Assembly (NCBI RefSeq): GCF_006861775.1
Contig: NZ_VDGG01000014.1
Coordinates: 51,101 to 84,637 of the forward strand
Direction: 5' to 3'
Origin: Psychrobacillus soli
GTDB lineage: Bacteria > Bacillota > Bacilli > Bacillales_A > Planococcaceae
DNA length: 33,537 bases
Shown here: piece by piece, positions 25,460 to 33,297 of the stretch
Layout of the letters: every line of letters starts with the position of its first letter
How positions within the stretch are numbered: position 1 is the stretch's first letter
Position numbers and translations under genes: made by a program
Notes under the pieces: generated by a model
The model's input: only the letters and a program-made list of their open reading frames with translations
Database searches by the model: none
What the model was told of the DNA's origin: nothing

Positions 25460-26656
25460 ATGAAAGGTATTTATGAGTTACTCATGCCAAGTACAATCCT
25501 TTATGGGGTTGGATCCGTAAAAAAAGTAGGAAAACAAGCGAATAAGTTAGGTAAGAAGGCATTAATTATTAGTGATTCTATAATGAATAAACTAGGGTAT
25601 GTTGAAGAATGTCAGCAACAGCTTAATGAAAGTGGATTATCATATGAAACTTATCTGAATGTAGATTCAGAACCAACCAATATTCACGTAAAAGAAGCGA
25701 TGGCTATTTGTTCAGAAGGACTGTGTGACCATATTGTTGCAATTGGTGGAGGAAGTTGTATTGATACCGCGAAAGCCGTTTCAGTCCTTATGACGAATGG
25801 TGGCACCATGACGGACTACTTTGGAACGGGTAAAAAAATCACTCAAAAACCTCTACCGGTGATAGCAATTCCTACGACTGCAGGGACTGGATCCGAAGTG
25901 ACAAAGGTAACCGTTATTACAGATACTGAAACAAATGTAAAAATGATGTTAGCGGATGCTAGTCTACTGCCGGCGGTTGCCATTGTTGACCCGAATCTGA
26001 CAGTATCGTGCCCAAAAAGTGTAACTGCTGCGACTGGAGTTGATGCATTATGCCATGCAATTGAAGCATATATCTCTAGAAAAGCGCATCCGGTGACTGA
26101 TGCATTGGCATTAACGGCAATCGATCATATTATGAGAAGCATTCGTATCGCTTATGAAGATGGGACAAATATGGACGCAAGAGGAGAAATGGCGTTGGGT
26201 TCAATGCTTGCTGGAGCAGCTTTCTCTAATTCATCTGTAACGCTAGTTCATGGGATGTCTCGCCCGATTGGTGCCTTGTTTCATGCGCCACATGGGATTT
26301 CTAATGCTATGCTACTTCCGGCGGTGCTAGAATTCACAATGGAAGCTTCAATAGAGAGGCTTGCACAAATTGGAAGAAAAGTAATCGCGGATGCAGGAAA
26401 CTATTCGAATGAAGAACTAGCGATAGGATTAATTAATGAAGTGAAGCAACTTTGTTTTGATCTTAACATTCCGAATATGAAAATGTACGGTATAGAAGAG
26501 GAGCTATTTACGCAATCTCTCTCAAAGATGGCTGCTGATGCAATTGAAAGTGGTAGCCCGGCTAACACGCCGAAAATACCTACGTTGGAAGAGATTAAAG
26601 CATTGTACGAACGGTGTTATAATTACGATTTTAGTGTGAAAATGCAATTGGCCTAG
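25460..26656 (+). CDS. Iron-type alcohol dehydrogenase, DddB-like 3-hydroxypropionate dehydrogenase
   Basis: A 398-residue group III (iron-dependent) alcohol dehydrogenase. NAD site: GGGSCIDTAKAVSVL. PTTAGTGSEVT is the second family motif. Metal ligands are placed as in FucO: Asp195 and His199 (GVDALCHAIEAY), His264 (LVHGMSRP) and His278 (FHAPHGISNAM). In DMSP clusters the DddB enzyme of this family oxidises 3-hydroxypropionate to malonate semialdehyde, the substrate of the next gene's product. The operon order supports this; ethanol, lactaldehyde or 1,3-propanediol activity cannot be excluded by sequence. The ATG at 25460 follows AAGGGGTGG; an in-frame GTG at 25451 lies inside that site. It is 50 bases after the hydratase gene and 26 before the ALDH gene. 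Confidence 0.85.
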   Translation: MKGIYELLMPSTILYGVGSVKKVGKQANKLGKKALIISDSIMNKLGYVEECQQQLNESGLSYETYLNVDSEPTNIHVKEAMAICSEGLCDHIVAIGGGSCIDTAKAVSVLMTNGGTMTDYFGTGKKITQKPLPVIAIPTTAGTGSEVTKVTVITDTETNVKMMLADASLLPAVAIVDPNLTVSCPKSVTAATGVDALCHAIEAYISRKAHPVTDALALTAIDHIMRSIRIAYEDGTNMDARGEMALGSMLAGAAFSNSSVTLVHGMSRPIGALFHAPHGISNAMLLPAVLEFTMEASIERLAQIGRKVIADAGNYSNEELAIGLINEVKQLCFDLNIPNMKMYGIEEELFTQSLSKMAADAIESGSPANTPKIPTLEEIKALYERCYNYDFSVKMQLA

Positions 26657-26682
26657 TATTCAAACTAAGGAGGGATTAATAA

Positions 26683-28140
26683 ATGGTAGTTAAAACGAAT
26701 GTTGAAAAAGTAAAAAACTTTATAAATGGTGAATGGGTTGAAGCGGATACTGATCAATACGAAGAGGTGCCCAATCCAGCTACGGGTGAAATTATTGCAA
26801 CTGTACCGATTTCATCACAAAAAGATGTAAATCAAGCGGTGGCAATCGCAAAAGAAACGTTCAAAACATGGAGCAAGACGGCCGTTCCGCAAAGGTCCCG
26901 TATTTTATTTCGTTATCAACAACTTTTGGTAGAAAACTGGGATGAGCTAGCAAAAACTATTACGATTGAAAACGGAAAAAGCTACGCGGAAGCATACGGG
27001 GAAGTGCAACGTGGGATTGAGTGCGTTGAATTTGCTGCCGGTGCACCAACGCTTATGATGGGTGAACAATTACCAGACATCGCTACAGGGGTAGAGTCAG
27101 GTATGTATCGCTATCCATTAGGGGTTGTTGGAGGAATCACGCCATTTAATTTTCCAATGATGGTTCCTTGTTGGATGTTCCCATTAGCCATTGCGGTAGG
27201 AAATACTTTTGTATTAAAACCATCCGAACGCACACCACTTCTTGCTAATCGTTTGGCTGAGTTATTTAAAGAAGCGGGTCTTCCGGATGGCGTATTGAAT
27301 ATTGTGCATGGTGCACATGATGTAGTAAATGCTTTAATGGAGAGTGAAGAGGTTAAAGCAATTTCATTCGTCGGATCACAACCGGTTGCGGAGTACGTCT
27401 ATCGGACCTCGGCTGCAAATAATAAGCGTGTGCAAGCATTAGCGGGTGCGAAGAATCATTCTATCGTAATGCCGGATGCCGATCTTGATAACGCTGTCAA
27501 GAACATTATTGGAGCTGCGTTTGGATCGGCAGGAGAGCGTTGTATGGCATGTTCTGTCGTTGTAGCAGTTGGTGATGTTGCTGATGAATTGGTTGATAGA
27601 CTTGTAACTGCTTCAAATGAATTAATAATTGGTAATGGCCTAGATGAAAATGTCTTTTTGGGTCCGGTCATTCGCGACTCTCATAAGGAACGAACAGAGA
27701 GCTACATCCGTATTGGCGAAGAAGAAGGGGCAAGCCTTATCCGTGATGGTCGTAAAGATCATGTGAAAGAAAGTGGCTATTTTGTTGGACCAACTATTTT
27801 CGATCATGTTAATTCAGTGATGAAGATATGGAAAGAAGAAATCTTTGCGCCTGTGTTATCAATTGTTCGAGTAAACAGTTTAGATGAGGCAATCGCACTT
27901 TCCAACGAATCAGACTTTGCAAACGGTGCATGCCTTTATACAGATAGTGCCAAGGCAGTGAGACAATTCAGAGAAGAAATGGATGCAGGCATGCTAGGAG
28001 TAAACCTAGGTGTACCAGCACCAATGGCTTTCTTTCCATTCTCGGGACATAAAAACTCATTTTACGGAGATCTTCATGCTAACGGAAAAGATGGTGTCAA
28101 TTTCTATACACGAAGAAAAATGCTGACGGCAAAATATTAA
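26683..28140 (+). CDS. mmsA: CoA-acylating methylmalonate/malonate-semialdehyde dehydrogenase (MmsA/DddC type)
   Basis: A 485-residue aldehyde dehydrogenase of the methylmalonate-semialdehyde class. NAD-binding segment [24 protein letters not shown]; catalytic Cys287 in SAGERCMA. The general-base Glu of ordinary ALDHs is replaced by the class-specific LAGAKNH, which goes with CoA-dependent acylation instead of hydrolysis. It converts malonate semialdehyde to acetyl-CoA plus CO2, or methylmalonate semialdehyde to propionyl-CoA. In DMSP clusters this enzyme is DddC. ATG start after AAGGAGGG. Valine or inositol catabolism is the usual alternative home, but no iol or other valine-pathway genes are present except the hydrolase that follows, which suits both routes. 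Confidence 0.92.
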   Translation: MVVKTNVEKVKNFINGEWVEADTDQYEEVPNPATGEIIATVPISSQKDVNQAVAIAKETFKTWSKTAVPQRSRILFRYQQLLVENWDELAKTITIENGKSYAEAYGEVQRGIECVEFAAGAPTLMMGEQLPDIATGVESGMYRYPLGVVGGITPFNFPMMVPCWMFPLAIAVGNTFVLKPSERTPLLANRLAELFKEAGLPDGVLNIVHGAHDVVNALMESEEVKAISFVGSQPVAEYVYRTSAANNKRVQALAGAKNHSIVMPDADLDNAVKNIIGAAFGSAGERCMACSVVVAVGDVADELVDRLVTASNELIIGNGLDENVFLGPVIRDSHKERTESYIRIGEEEGASLIRDGRKDHVKESGYFVGPTIFDHVNSVMKIWKEEIFAPVLSIVRVNSLDEAIALSNESDFANGACLYTDSAKAVRQFREEMDAGMLGVNLGVPAPMAFFPFSGHKNSFYGDLHANGKDGVNFYTRRKMLTAKY

Positions 28141-28229
28141 AAGGACAAACCAAAAGGTCTGTATTAGGCTTTTTAGATGTTTAATGCAAACTTTCGGATT
28201 TAAGCAAAATTATGAAGGTGGTGTGGCAC

Positions 28230-29279
28230 ATGGTTGTTGTGACAGAGGTGAAAAATGGAATTGGTTGGATAAAATTAAACCGTCCTCAAGTATTAAATTC
28301 TATCAATCTTGAAGTTGTTGAGTTAATAACAAAAGCTTTGGAAAAATGGAGAAATGACGACGATGTAATTTTTATTTGTTTATACGGTGAGGGGGAGAAA
28401 GGTTTTTGTGCAGGAGGGGATATGCGAAAATTTTACGATTTAAAAAATAACGACGTTGTATCCTATGCAGAGAATTTTTTCACTTCGGAATATCAATTAG
28501 ATGCATTAATTCATCAATATACAAAGCCCATTGTGGCTTATATGAGCGGTATTGTTATGGGTGGTGGAGTCGGTCTAGCTATTGGAGCGACACATCGGAT
28601 TGTAACGGAGAAGACGAAATGGGCGATGCCTGAGATGAACATTGGATTTTTCCCGGATGTTGGGGCAAGCCATTTTCTGAATCAATTACCTGGCTACACA
28701 GGACGTTACCTTGCATTAACTGCAAAGGTTGTTCAGGCAAGTGATACTATTTATATGGGAGCTGCCGATTATTACATGGAAAGTGGTAACTGGGAGACGT
28801 TTCAAATGGAAATGCAAGAAAAGCACTGGTCATCTGAATCCATCCAGCAGGAACTAAATGAATTTATCCAATCACATTGTTCAAACTCGCCAAGTATTTC
28901 ACAGTTATCAATTGAGCAAGAAGATATAGATTGCCATTTTCAATATGAAACAGTAGAAGAAATAGTGAAATCCCTCCAAAGCGAGGCTTCTGTAGGAAAT
29001 GAGTGGGCAGCACTCACGGTTCACACACTTCTCTCAAAATCGCCTACTTCATTAAAAGTGACATTACAACAATTAATTAACGGAAAAGGCCGGTCACTAA
29101 ACGAATGTCTAGAAATGGAAAAGAACATGGCCATTCATTTTATGAAAACGGCTGACTTTTATGAAGGGATTCGGGCAGTGCTAGTGGACAAAGATCGTTC
29201 TCCAAAATGGCAACCAGATTCACTAGAAGCTGTGTCTACTAGCGATGTAGAAGCGTACTTTACTCTTGTTAGAACGTGA
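28230..29279 (+). CDS. 3-hydroxyisobutyryl-CoA hydrolase family; probable 3-hydroxypropionyl-CoA hydrolase
   Basis: A 349-residue crotonase-fold thioesterase of the HIBCH class. Marks: KGFCAGGDMRKFYDL (oxyanion hole), VMGGGVGLAIGATHRIVTE, and the class signature MPEMNIGFFPDVGAS with Glu135 and Asp143, spaced eight apart like the catalytic Glu/Asp of human HIBCH. HIBCH also hydrolyses 3-hydroxypropionyl-CoA, which is precisely the step needed between the hydratase and the DddB-like dehydrogenase. The ATG at 28230 has AAGGTGG eight bases upstream; an in-frame ATG at 28212 has none. It is last gene of the operon, 89 bases after mmsA, before a very strong terminator. A valine-pathway role is possible. 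Confidence 0.87.
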   Translation: MVVVTEVKNGIGWIKLNRPQVLNSINLEVVELITKALEKWRNDDDVIFICLYGEGEKGFCAGGDMRKFYDLKNNDVVSYAENFFTSEYQLDALIHQYTKPIVAYMSGIVMGGGVGLAIGATHRIVTEKTKWAMPEMNIGFFPDVGASHFLNQLPGYTGRYLALTAKVVQASDTIYMGAADYYMESGNWETFQMEMQEKHWSSESIQQELNEFIQSHCSNSPSISQLSIEQEDIDCHFQYETVEEIVKSLQSEASVGNEWAALTVHTLLSKSPTSLKVTLQQLINGKGRSLNECLEMEKNMAIHFMKTADFYEGIRAVLVDKDRSPKWQPDSLEAVSTSDVEAYFTLVRT

Positions 29280-29287
29280 CGTTCTTT

Positions 29288-29332
29288 AGTGCCAGTCACT
29301 CGAAATAGGATGAGTGACTGGCACTGTTTTTT
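29288..29332 (+). terminator. Strong terminator of the crotonase-ADH-ALDH-hydrolase operon
   Basis: AGTGCCAGTCACTC (29288-29301) and GAGTGACTGGCACT (29312-29325) form a perfect 14-bp stem, then G and six T residues. Confidence 0.95.
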
Positions 29333-29638
29333 ACAGGGCTTCATCGATTTTTCAAAATAACTGTCAAAGGATTCCGCAGGGCAAGTGAATTAAGAAATCA
29401 ATTGATGAACACTAAATCCACGGATGAAGTAAGTACATTGCTTGATACTTTTGAAGCAAACAAGTGATGCCGGACAGTAGTATGAAAAAGTTTAATGAGC
29501 AAAAGAAAAGTGACTCTACTACATCTAATATTGCCCACGATCTACATTCACCACATCGTGAAGCTATCGCGTGGTTGGAATTTGTATTGTAAAGAAAAAA
29601 CACAAAATTGCTACATGAAATAATGTTGTGCAAACCGT
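29333..29638. other. Decayed gene remains
   Basis: Short coding-like stretches are readable on the plus strand but broken: [21 protein letters not shown]...LDTFEANK ending in TGA near 29465, and SPHREAIAWLEFVL ending near 29592. I cannot assign a family to either. No intact gene is present. Confidence 0.35.
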
Positions 29639-29700
29639 GTGGATAAGGATTAGAGAAAAGGGGATATCCCTAACTCTCCATCCTTTGTCCACTTTTTTTG
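29639..29700 (+). terminator. Large intrinsic terminator hairpin
   Basis: GTGGATAAGGATTAGAG pairs imperfectly with CTCTCCATCCTTTGTCCAC, followed by TTTTTTT. It probably belonged to the decayed gene just upstream. Confidence 0.6.
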
Positions 29701-29859
29701 TAAGTAAGCACAGATTGAGAAGAAGAAGACGAAAAATATCTAATGCATCATGAGATGAAATAAGTGAAAAGGTTCGAATTGCCCAAGACTCTGAGAGGGG
29801 ATCCTTAGAGAAGAAAAGCAGGAGTTTTTTTGCTCTCTTTTTTAGTGCTGTAAATAAAA

Positions 29860-30300
29860 ATGTAATTGAGATGCCATTTCGTTTTCTTTTGTATATTCAA
29901 TATTTGCCTTTTCAGAGTAAGCTGCGTCCCCAATTACTGTATCAATTTCCATACCTGTCTGTGTACTTTTTTTCAATCAATTCTTGAAGATATTTCCCTC
30001 GCTTTTTTTCCTGTTGTCACAATCACAGCGGTAATAATTCGTTCGTCGCTCATGGCGGTATGTGTTTTTGGGATTTCTCTTGTAAAAATTCTTTCGGTGA
30101 TTTTTGATTATAACGTGCCTTTGTATGCGTGGCATCTACAATAATGGATTTACTTTTGATGATTTTCTTTTCAAGTGCGATTTCAACTGTTTTCCCAATA
30201 AGCAAGTCTAATAAGCTTTCGTCTTTGAGACGAAGCCTGCGGAATTTTGTAAGTGAACTTGGATCGATAACTGGATTCTTCCGGTGCCATATATAAGAAA
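29860..30300 (-). pseudogene. IS1182-family transposase remnant
   Basis: On the minus strand, from about 30270 downward, one frame reads IDPSSLTKFRRLRLKDESLLDLL, KTVEIALEKKIIKSKSIIVDATHTKARYNQKSP. A large internal deletion follows, then TAMSDERIITAVIVTTG, a frameshift, KYLQELIEKK, another shift, and GMEIDTVIGDAAYSEKANIEYTKEN. IVDATHTKARYNQKSP and VIGDAAYSEKGNIE are hallmark DDE stretches of IS1182-type transposases. The N- and C-terminal thirds are gone, and no terminal repeats are recognisable. It cannot be active. Confidence 0.7.
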
Positions 30301-30837
30301 TATTCTTGTAGGAAAAGGATATTCTCCTGAAAAGGCATATGAGACAGTGGAAGAATGGGAACGCTCAGGGGAATCTAAACTTCTTCAACAAAGCAAAAAT
30401 ATGTAGAATAAAATGTTATATATATTATATGAAGGGCATTTGTTTCCTTTCTTATAGCAGTAGTTCTATTTGTAACGCATGGATTACCTCTTATTACATG
30501 GCGTTTTCTTGTCAGGAGGAAACAGTAGAAAAAAATAAGCCTTCCATTTAGTGGTGTGGTATGAAATAAGTGAAATGATTGATCAACTACGATATGGTGA
30601 TATGCCTATAGCGTTTAATGAAGACGAAGTAATATCGAGGATTAAAAATGAGGCAGACAAATATTTTTTTAGGGTTAAATGAATAGTATTTCTTCTTCTA
30701 CTAAACCAGCCAATAGTTTGTCAATATTAATTAATGAGAACTAAAAATAGTTCATGTTATACTAAATTTGTCCATGCCAAATAACCTTTCAAATTTCTTT
30801 GTTTGGAAAGGTTTAGCTCTTTGGTTATATATTAGAA
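30301..30837. other. Mixed gene remains without an intact gene
   Basis: Three readable pieces on the plus strand: GKGYSPEKAYETVEEWERSGESKLL (about 30312-30406, ends TAG); a membrane-helix-like FVSFLIAVVLFVTHGLPLITWRFL (about 30432-30530, ends TAG); and a 43-codon frame at 30551-30682 starting GTG, with SEMIDQLRYGDMPIAFNED and ending FFRVK. None has a convincing ribosome site. They look like the ends of different genes, not recognised. An 8-bp hairpin AACCTTTC/GAAAGGTT lies at 30783-30812. Confidence 0.35.
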
Positions 30838-32076
30838 CTAGGCCAGATCTTGGAAATCTGATTTACTTTTTAAAAGTGCATAAATCTAATGTAAAAGTTT
30901 ATTTGCACATGCTATCACAGCTACCTTAAAGGGCTTTCCTTCTTCACGTTTCTTATCATAAAACTCTCGTAACATCTTATTTCGAGGAATGAGTTCATCT
31001 GTCGTTTTCTTCTTGCGACAATCACGAATGGCACTTTTAAAGCCCATATATAAGGCATGTCGTAGTCTACTAGAACCTCTTTTGGTAATCCGATTCAAAG
31101 TACCTTTGAATGTACCAGATTCAAAAACACTTGGATCAATTCCTGCAAAGGCAACTAGCTTTTTAGGGTGATTAAACCGATCAATTTCCCCAATCTCAGA
31201 AATAATCGTTGCCGCGATTTTCTCGCCGATACCGGGGATGGATTGGAGAATCTTATATTCTTCCATGCTTTTCGCTAAAGCATCTATCTCTTTTTCAAGA
31301 TCGGATAGATGTTTTTTGTATTCCAGAAGCATTTTAATATACATATTCATGCTTAAGATAAGACTATTGTATAAGGTTTTCTGGAATGGGTTGCGATCTG
31401 CGGCAGCCTTTAATTTTTCTGACTGACTGTTTGCCCATTGTTGAGAACGGTTTTTACATAATTCTTTTATTTTTTTGGCGATTGATTCATCACAAGTTGC
31501 CAATACTTCCTCTGAAGTAGGAAATGCTTGTAATGAAAGTAAGGAAACGTCTGAATACAAATCTCCAAAGACCCCACAGTATTCAGGAAATACTTGATCT
31601 AAAACGGATTGGAATTGTAGTTTAGTTTGTACTTACATACCTGTAATATTTTCATGTTGTCTTGTAAGATTACGTAGGTTTAAGAGCTGGATTACTCGTT
31701 GTTTATAAGGCTCTAGATCCTCTTTATAGAACATCTCGCAGAGATGCCGAGCGTCAATGATATCCGTCTTTACCTTACGTAAACTGGAACTCTTTGCTCG
31801 ATATGAAATGAGTGGATTTACCATTATCAATAAGTATCCTTTGTCCTCGAAAAATTGGACAACTGGTGTATGGTAATGTCCAGTGGATTCCAACACAATA
31901 GGGGGCCTTTCTCCGGAAACCTCTTCTATTTCTCTAATAAACTCTAAAAAAATTGTCAGCCCTTCAAGTGTATGTGCTACTTTGAAGCTCTTTTTGTACG
32001 GTTGCTTTTTATCCAAGAATGCTTGAACCTGACTTTCACCTTTTGCCACATCCAGACCAATTACTGGATTCATCAT
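30838..32076 (-). pseudogene. IS110-family transposase with two nonsense codons
   Basis: An IS110 DEDD transposase, about 413 codons if intact. The N-terminal RuvC-like domain shows GLDVAKG (first Asp), IVLESTGHYHTPV (Glu) and KTDIIDARHLCEMF (Asp, Asp). The coiled-coil middle is followed by the Tnp20 domain, SIPGIGEKIAATIISEIG, KLVAFAGIDPSVFESG and ITKRGSSRLRHALY, whose GSS holds the catalytic Ser. An in-frame TAA at 31633-31635 splits it (GM*VQTKLQ). A TAG at 30886-30888 replaces the Trp of the usual KLLHW ending, after which IYALLKSKSDFQDLA continues to a TAG at 30838. ATG at 32076 after AAGGAGG. Both lesions are single-base changes, so inactivation is recent. Confidence 0.88.
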
Positions 32077-32079
32077 TAT

Positions 32080-32285
32080 TTTCCTCCTTGTCATACAATT
32101 AACCGGTAACCCCTATACCTCCATGTAGTATCATAGCTTCGCTTGTTATACGAGATCTTTGTCCCAACCAGCCTCAATCATGTTTCTACAAGTAGGGGGC
32201 GAACTGTTTAATTGACGGGATCATTAGCCCCACGGGTGCTTACGTTCTACCCCGGCTAACGCTATCATATATCGTTATAAAAAAT
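32080..32285 (-). ncRNA. Probable IS110 bridge RNA region (copy A)
   Basis: The non-coding segment upstream of the transposase is conserved with copy B while adjacent host DNA is not. A near-identical core includes TTGTAGAAACATG (minus strand, 32191-32179) and a block ending ATGATACT (about 32157-32127). A predicted stem pairs GGGG-TA-GAAC (32253-32244) with GTTC-G-CCCC (32204-32196). Copy B has AGGG-TA-GGAC and GTCC-A-CCCT at the matching places, so two pairs changed on both sides. In the IS110 group the bridge RNA is encoded here, before the transposase. Confidence 0.65.
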
Positions 32286-32327
32286 GGTCAACCAGAAATA
32301 TCTGGCTGACCTAATAATACGAACGGG

Positions 32328-32360
32328 TGCTTTACTTCAAGAAGGAGTAAAGCTTTTTTT
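32328..32360 (+). terminator. Terminator hairpin near the IS110 left end
   Basis: GCTTTACT pairs with AGTAAAGC around TCAAGAAGG, followed by seven T residues. It begins in the repeated motif GGGTGCTTTACTTCAA. Confidence 0.65.
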
Positions 32361-32483
32361 CTTATTGAACTAAAGGGGCAATTTAGTTGAAGAAGGTTTT
32401 TTTCGATTCTGTTGAATAAGTTAATATATATAAATTGTTGAACAAAGGGATGCTTTACCTCAAGTTTGGGGGTGGCACTATTT

Positions 32484-32514
32484 TCATCAACTAACACAGT
32501 AGGTTAGTTGATGA
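32484..32514. repeat. 12-bp inverted repeat upstream of the small membrane gene
   Basis: TCATCAACTAAC and GTTAGTTGATGA enclose a seven-base loop (ACAGTAG). It is perfectly paired, with no T-run after it on either strand, so it is more likely an operator or attenuator-like element than a terminator. It lies about 50 bases before the gene's ribosome site. Confidence 0.5.
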
Positions 32515-32566
32515 AAAAGGTATTTTTGAAAGGATGTCGAAAGTAAGCCGTTAAGGAGGGGTAGCT

Positions 32567-33001
32567 ATTCCTAAGAATAATAAGAGGTTTTTACCGTTAT
32601 TTATTTATATTTCTTTGATAACAATACTTCTTTTAACACTGCAGACCAACTTCAATTTGACTGGTTATAATTATTACTTGGATGAAGAAACGATGATGTT
32701 AACGATTGAAGAGGGGTTCGTAAAAAAAGAAACGTACAATGTGCAGGATTCTCCAATTCAAGCAATAAAAGTAATGTTATCAATTAACAAAGCAAATGAT
32801 ATGTGGGGACTTACTATCTTTATACTCTCGCTTTTTATTTCAGTCATTTTTTTATTATTTTTTAAACCTTCGATACCAAGAAAAAATGTTAAATTGTATG
32901 TTGCAGTATATTTTTTATTCCTTTCCATCTTTATTATTTGGAATCTTTACGTACACAAAGAAATTATTAAGGAAATATCAAATGCTCTAAATAGTTTATA
33001 A
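32567..33001 (+). CDS. Small three-helix membrane protein, hypothetical, with ATT in start position
   Basis: The frame reads (I/M)PKNNKRFLPLFIYISLITILLLTLQTN, a basic N-terminus and first membrane helix, then a soluble loop (YNYYLDEETMMLTIEEGFVKKETY) and two more helices (GLTIFILSLFISVIFLLFF, LYVAVYFLFLSIFIIWNLYV). A strong ribosome site, AAGGAGGGG, lies just before ATT at 32567 at proper spacing. The nearest ordinary start is TTG at 32615, inside the first helix and without a site. Either ATT is used as a rare start (145 codons counting the stop) or an ATG was mutated. Family not recognised. It lies between two IS110 copies. Confidence 0.6.
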   Translation: MPKNNKRFLPLFIYISLITILLLTLQTNFNLTGYNYYLDEETMMLTIEEGFVKKETYNVQDSPIQAIKVMLSINKANDMWGLTIFILSLFISVIFLLFFKPSIPRKNVKLYVAVYFLFLSIFIIWNLYVHKEIIKEISNALNSL

Positions 33002-33070
33002 AGATAGAATGACCTTTATTTTTCAAGGTGTTCCTTATATTTTTAACAAACGGGTGCTTTCTCGTATTAT

Positions 33071-33108
33071 AAGGTTAACCAGTTTTTACTGGTTGACCTT
33101 ATTTTTAT
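33071..33108 (+). terminator. Hairpin terminator at the left end of IS110 copy B
   Basis: AAGGTTAACCAGT pairs with ACTGGTTGACCTT (one G-U) around TTT, then ATTTTTATAG. It is the counterpart of the hairpin at 32286-32311 in copy A, including the flanking CGTATTAT and the TTTTTATA tail. Confidence 0.75.
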
Positions 33109-33111
33109 AGG

Positions 33112-33275
33112 ATTTAATATATCAGTAGCCAGGGTAGGACGTACCGGTGCGTGGGACAGTGACCCCGTGAACTAAACTGTCCACCCTCTATTTGTAGAAA
33201 CATGTTTGAGGCTGGTTGGGACATAGATCTCGTATAACAAGCGAAGCTATGATACTGCATGGAGGATAGGGGTAC
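33112..33275 (+). ncRNA. Probable IS110 bridge RNA region (copy B)
   Basis: Aligned with copy A, this stretch keeps TTGTAGAAACATG (33192-33204) and a long near-identical block through GATCTCGTATAAC to ATACTGCATGGAGG, with only a few changes in about 75 bases. The region before it varies more, but the stem AGGGTAGGAC (33131-33140)/GTCCACCCT (33179-33187) is maintained by paired changes. The variable loop sequence in between (about 33141-33178) is where a guide loop would be expected. Confidence 0.6.
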
Positions 33276-33297
33276 TGGTGAGTGAGACAGAGCAGGA

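Larger units (their letters stand above)
30838..32311 (-). mobile_element. IS110-family insertion sequence (inactivated copy A)
   Basis: Minus-strand element made of a non-coding 5' segment (about 32311-32077) and a transposase gene (32076-30838) with two nonsense codons. The 5' end region, from a hairpin GGTCAGCCAGA/TCTGGTTGACC followed by ATTTTTTATA, is shared with copy B at 33061-33537. No terminal inverted repeats are seen, as usual for IS110. The exact ends are uncertain: the left edge is taken at the hairpin and the right edge at the restored stop. Confidence 0.75.
32321..33060 (+). repeat. Three dispersed copies of GGGTGCTTT motif
   Basis: AACGGGTGCTTTACTTCAAG begins at 32322, AAAGGGATGCTTTACCTCAAG at about 32444, and AACGGGTGCTTT at 33049. 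They flank the small membrane gene and sit next to both IS110 copies. In host orientation they all point the same way. They may be a terminator or leader family or an insertion landmark. Confidence 0.45.

Noticed and set aside
32288-32497. 69-codon minus-strand open frame with repeated LEVKHPFV
   Set aside because: The repeat comes from two copies of the GGGTGCTTTACTTCAA DNA motif; there is no ribosome site or recognisable protein.
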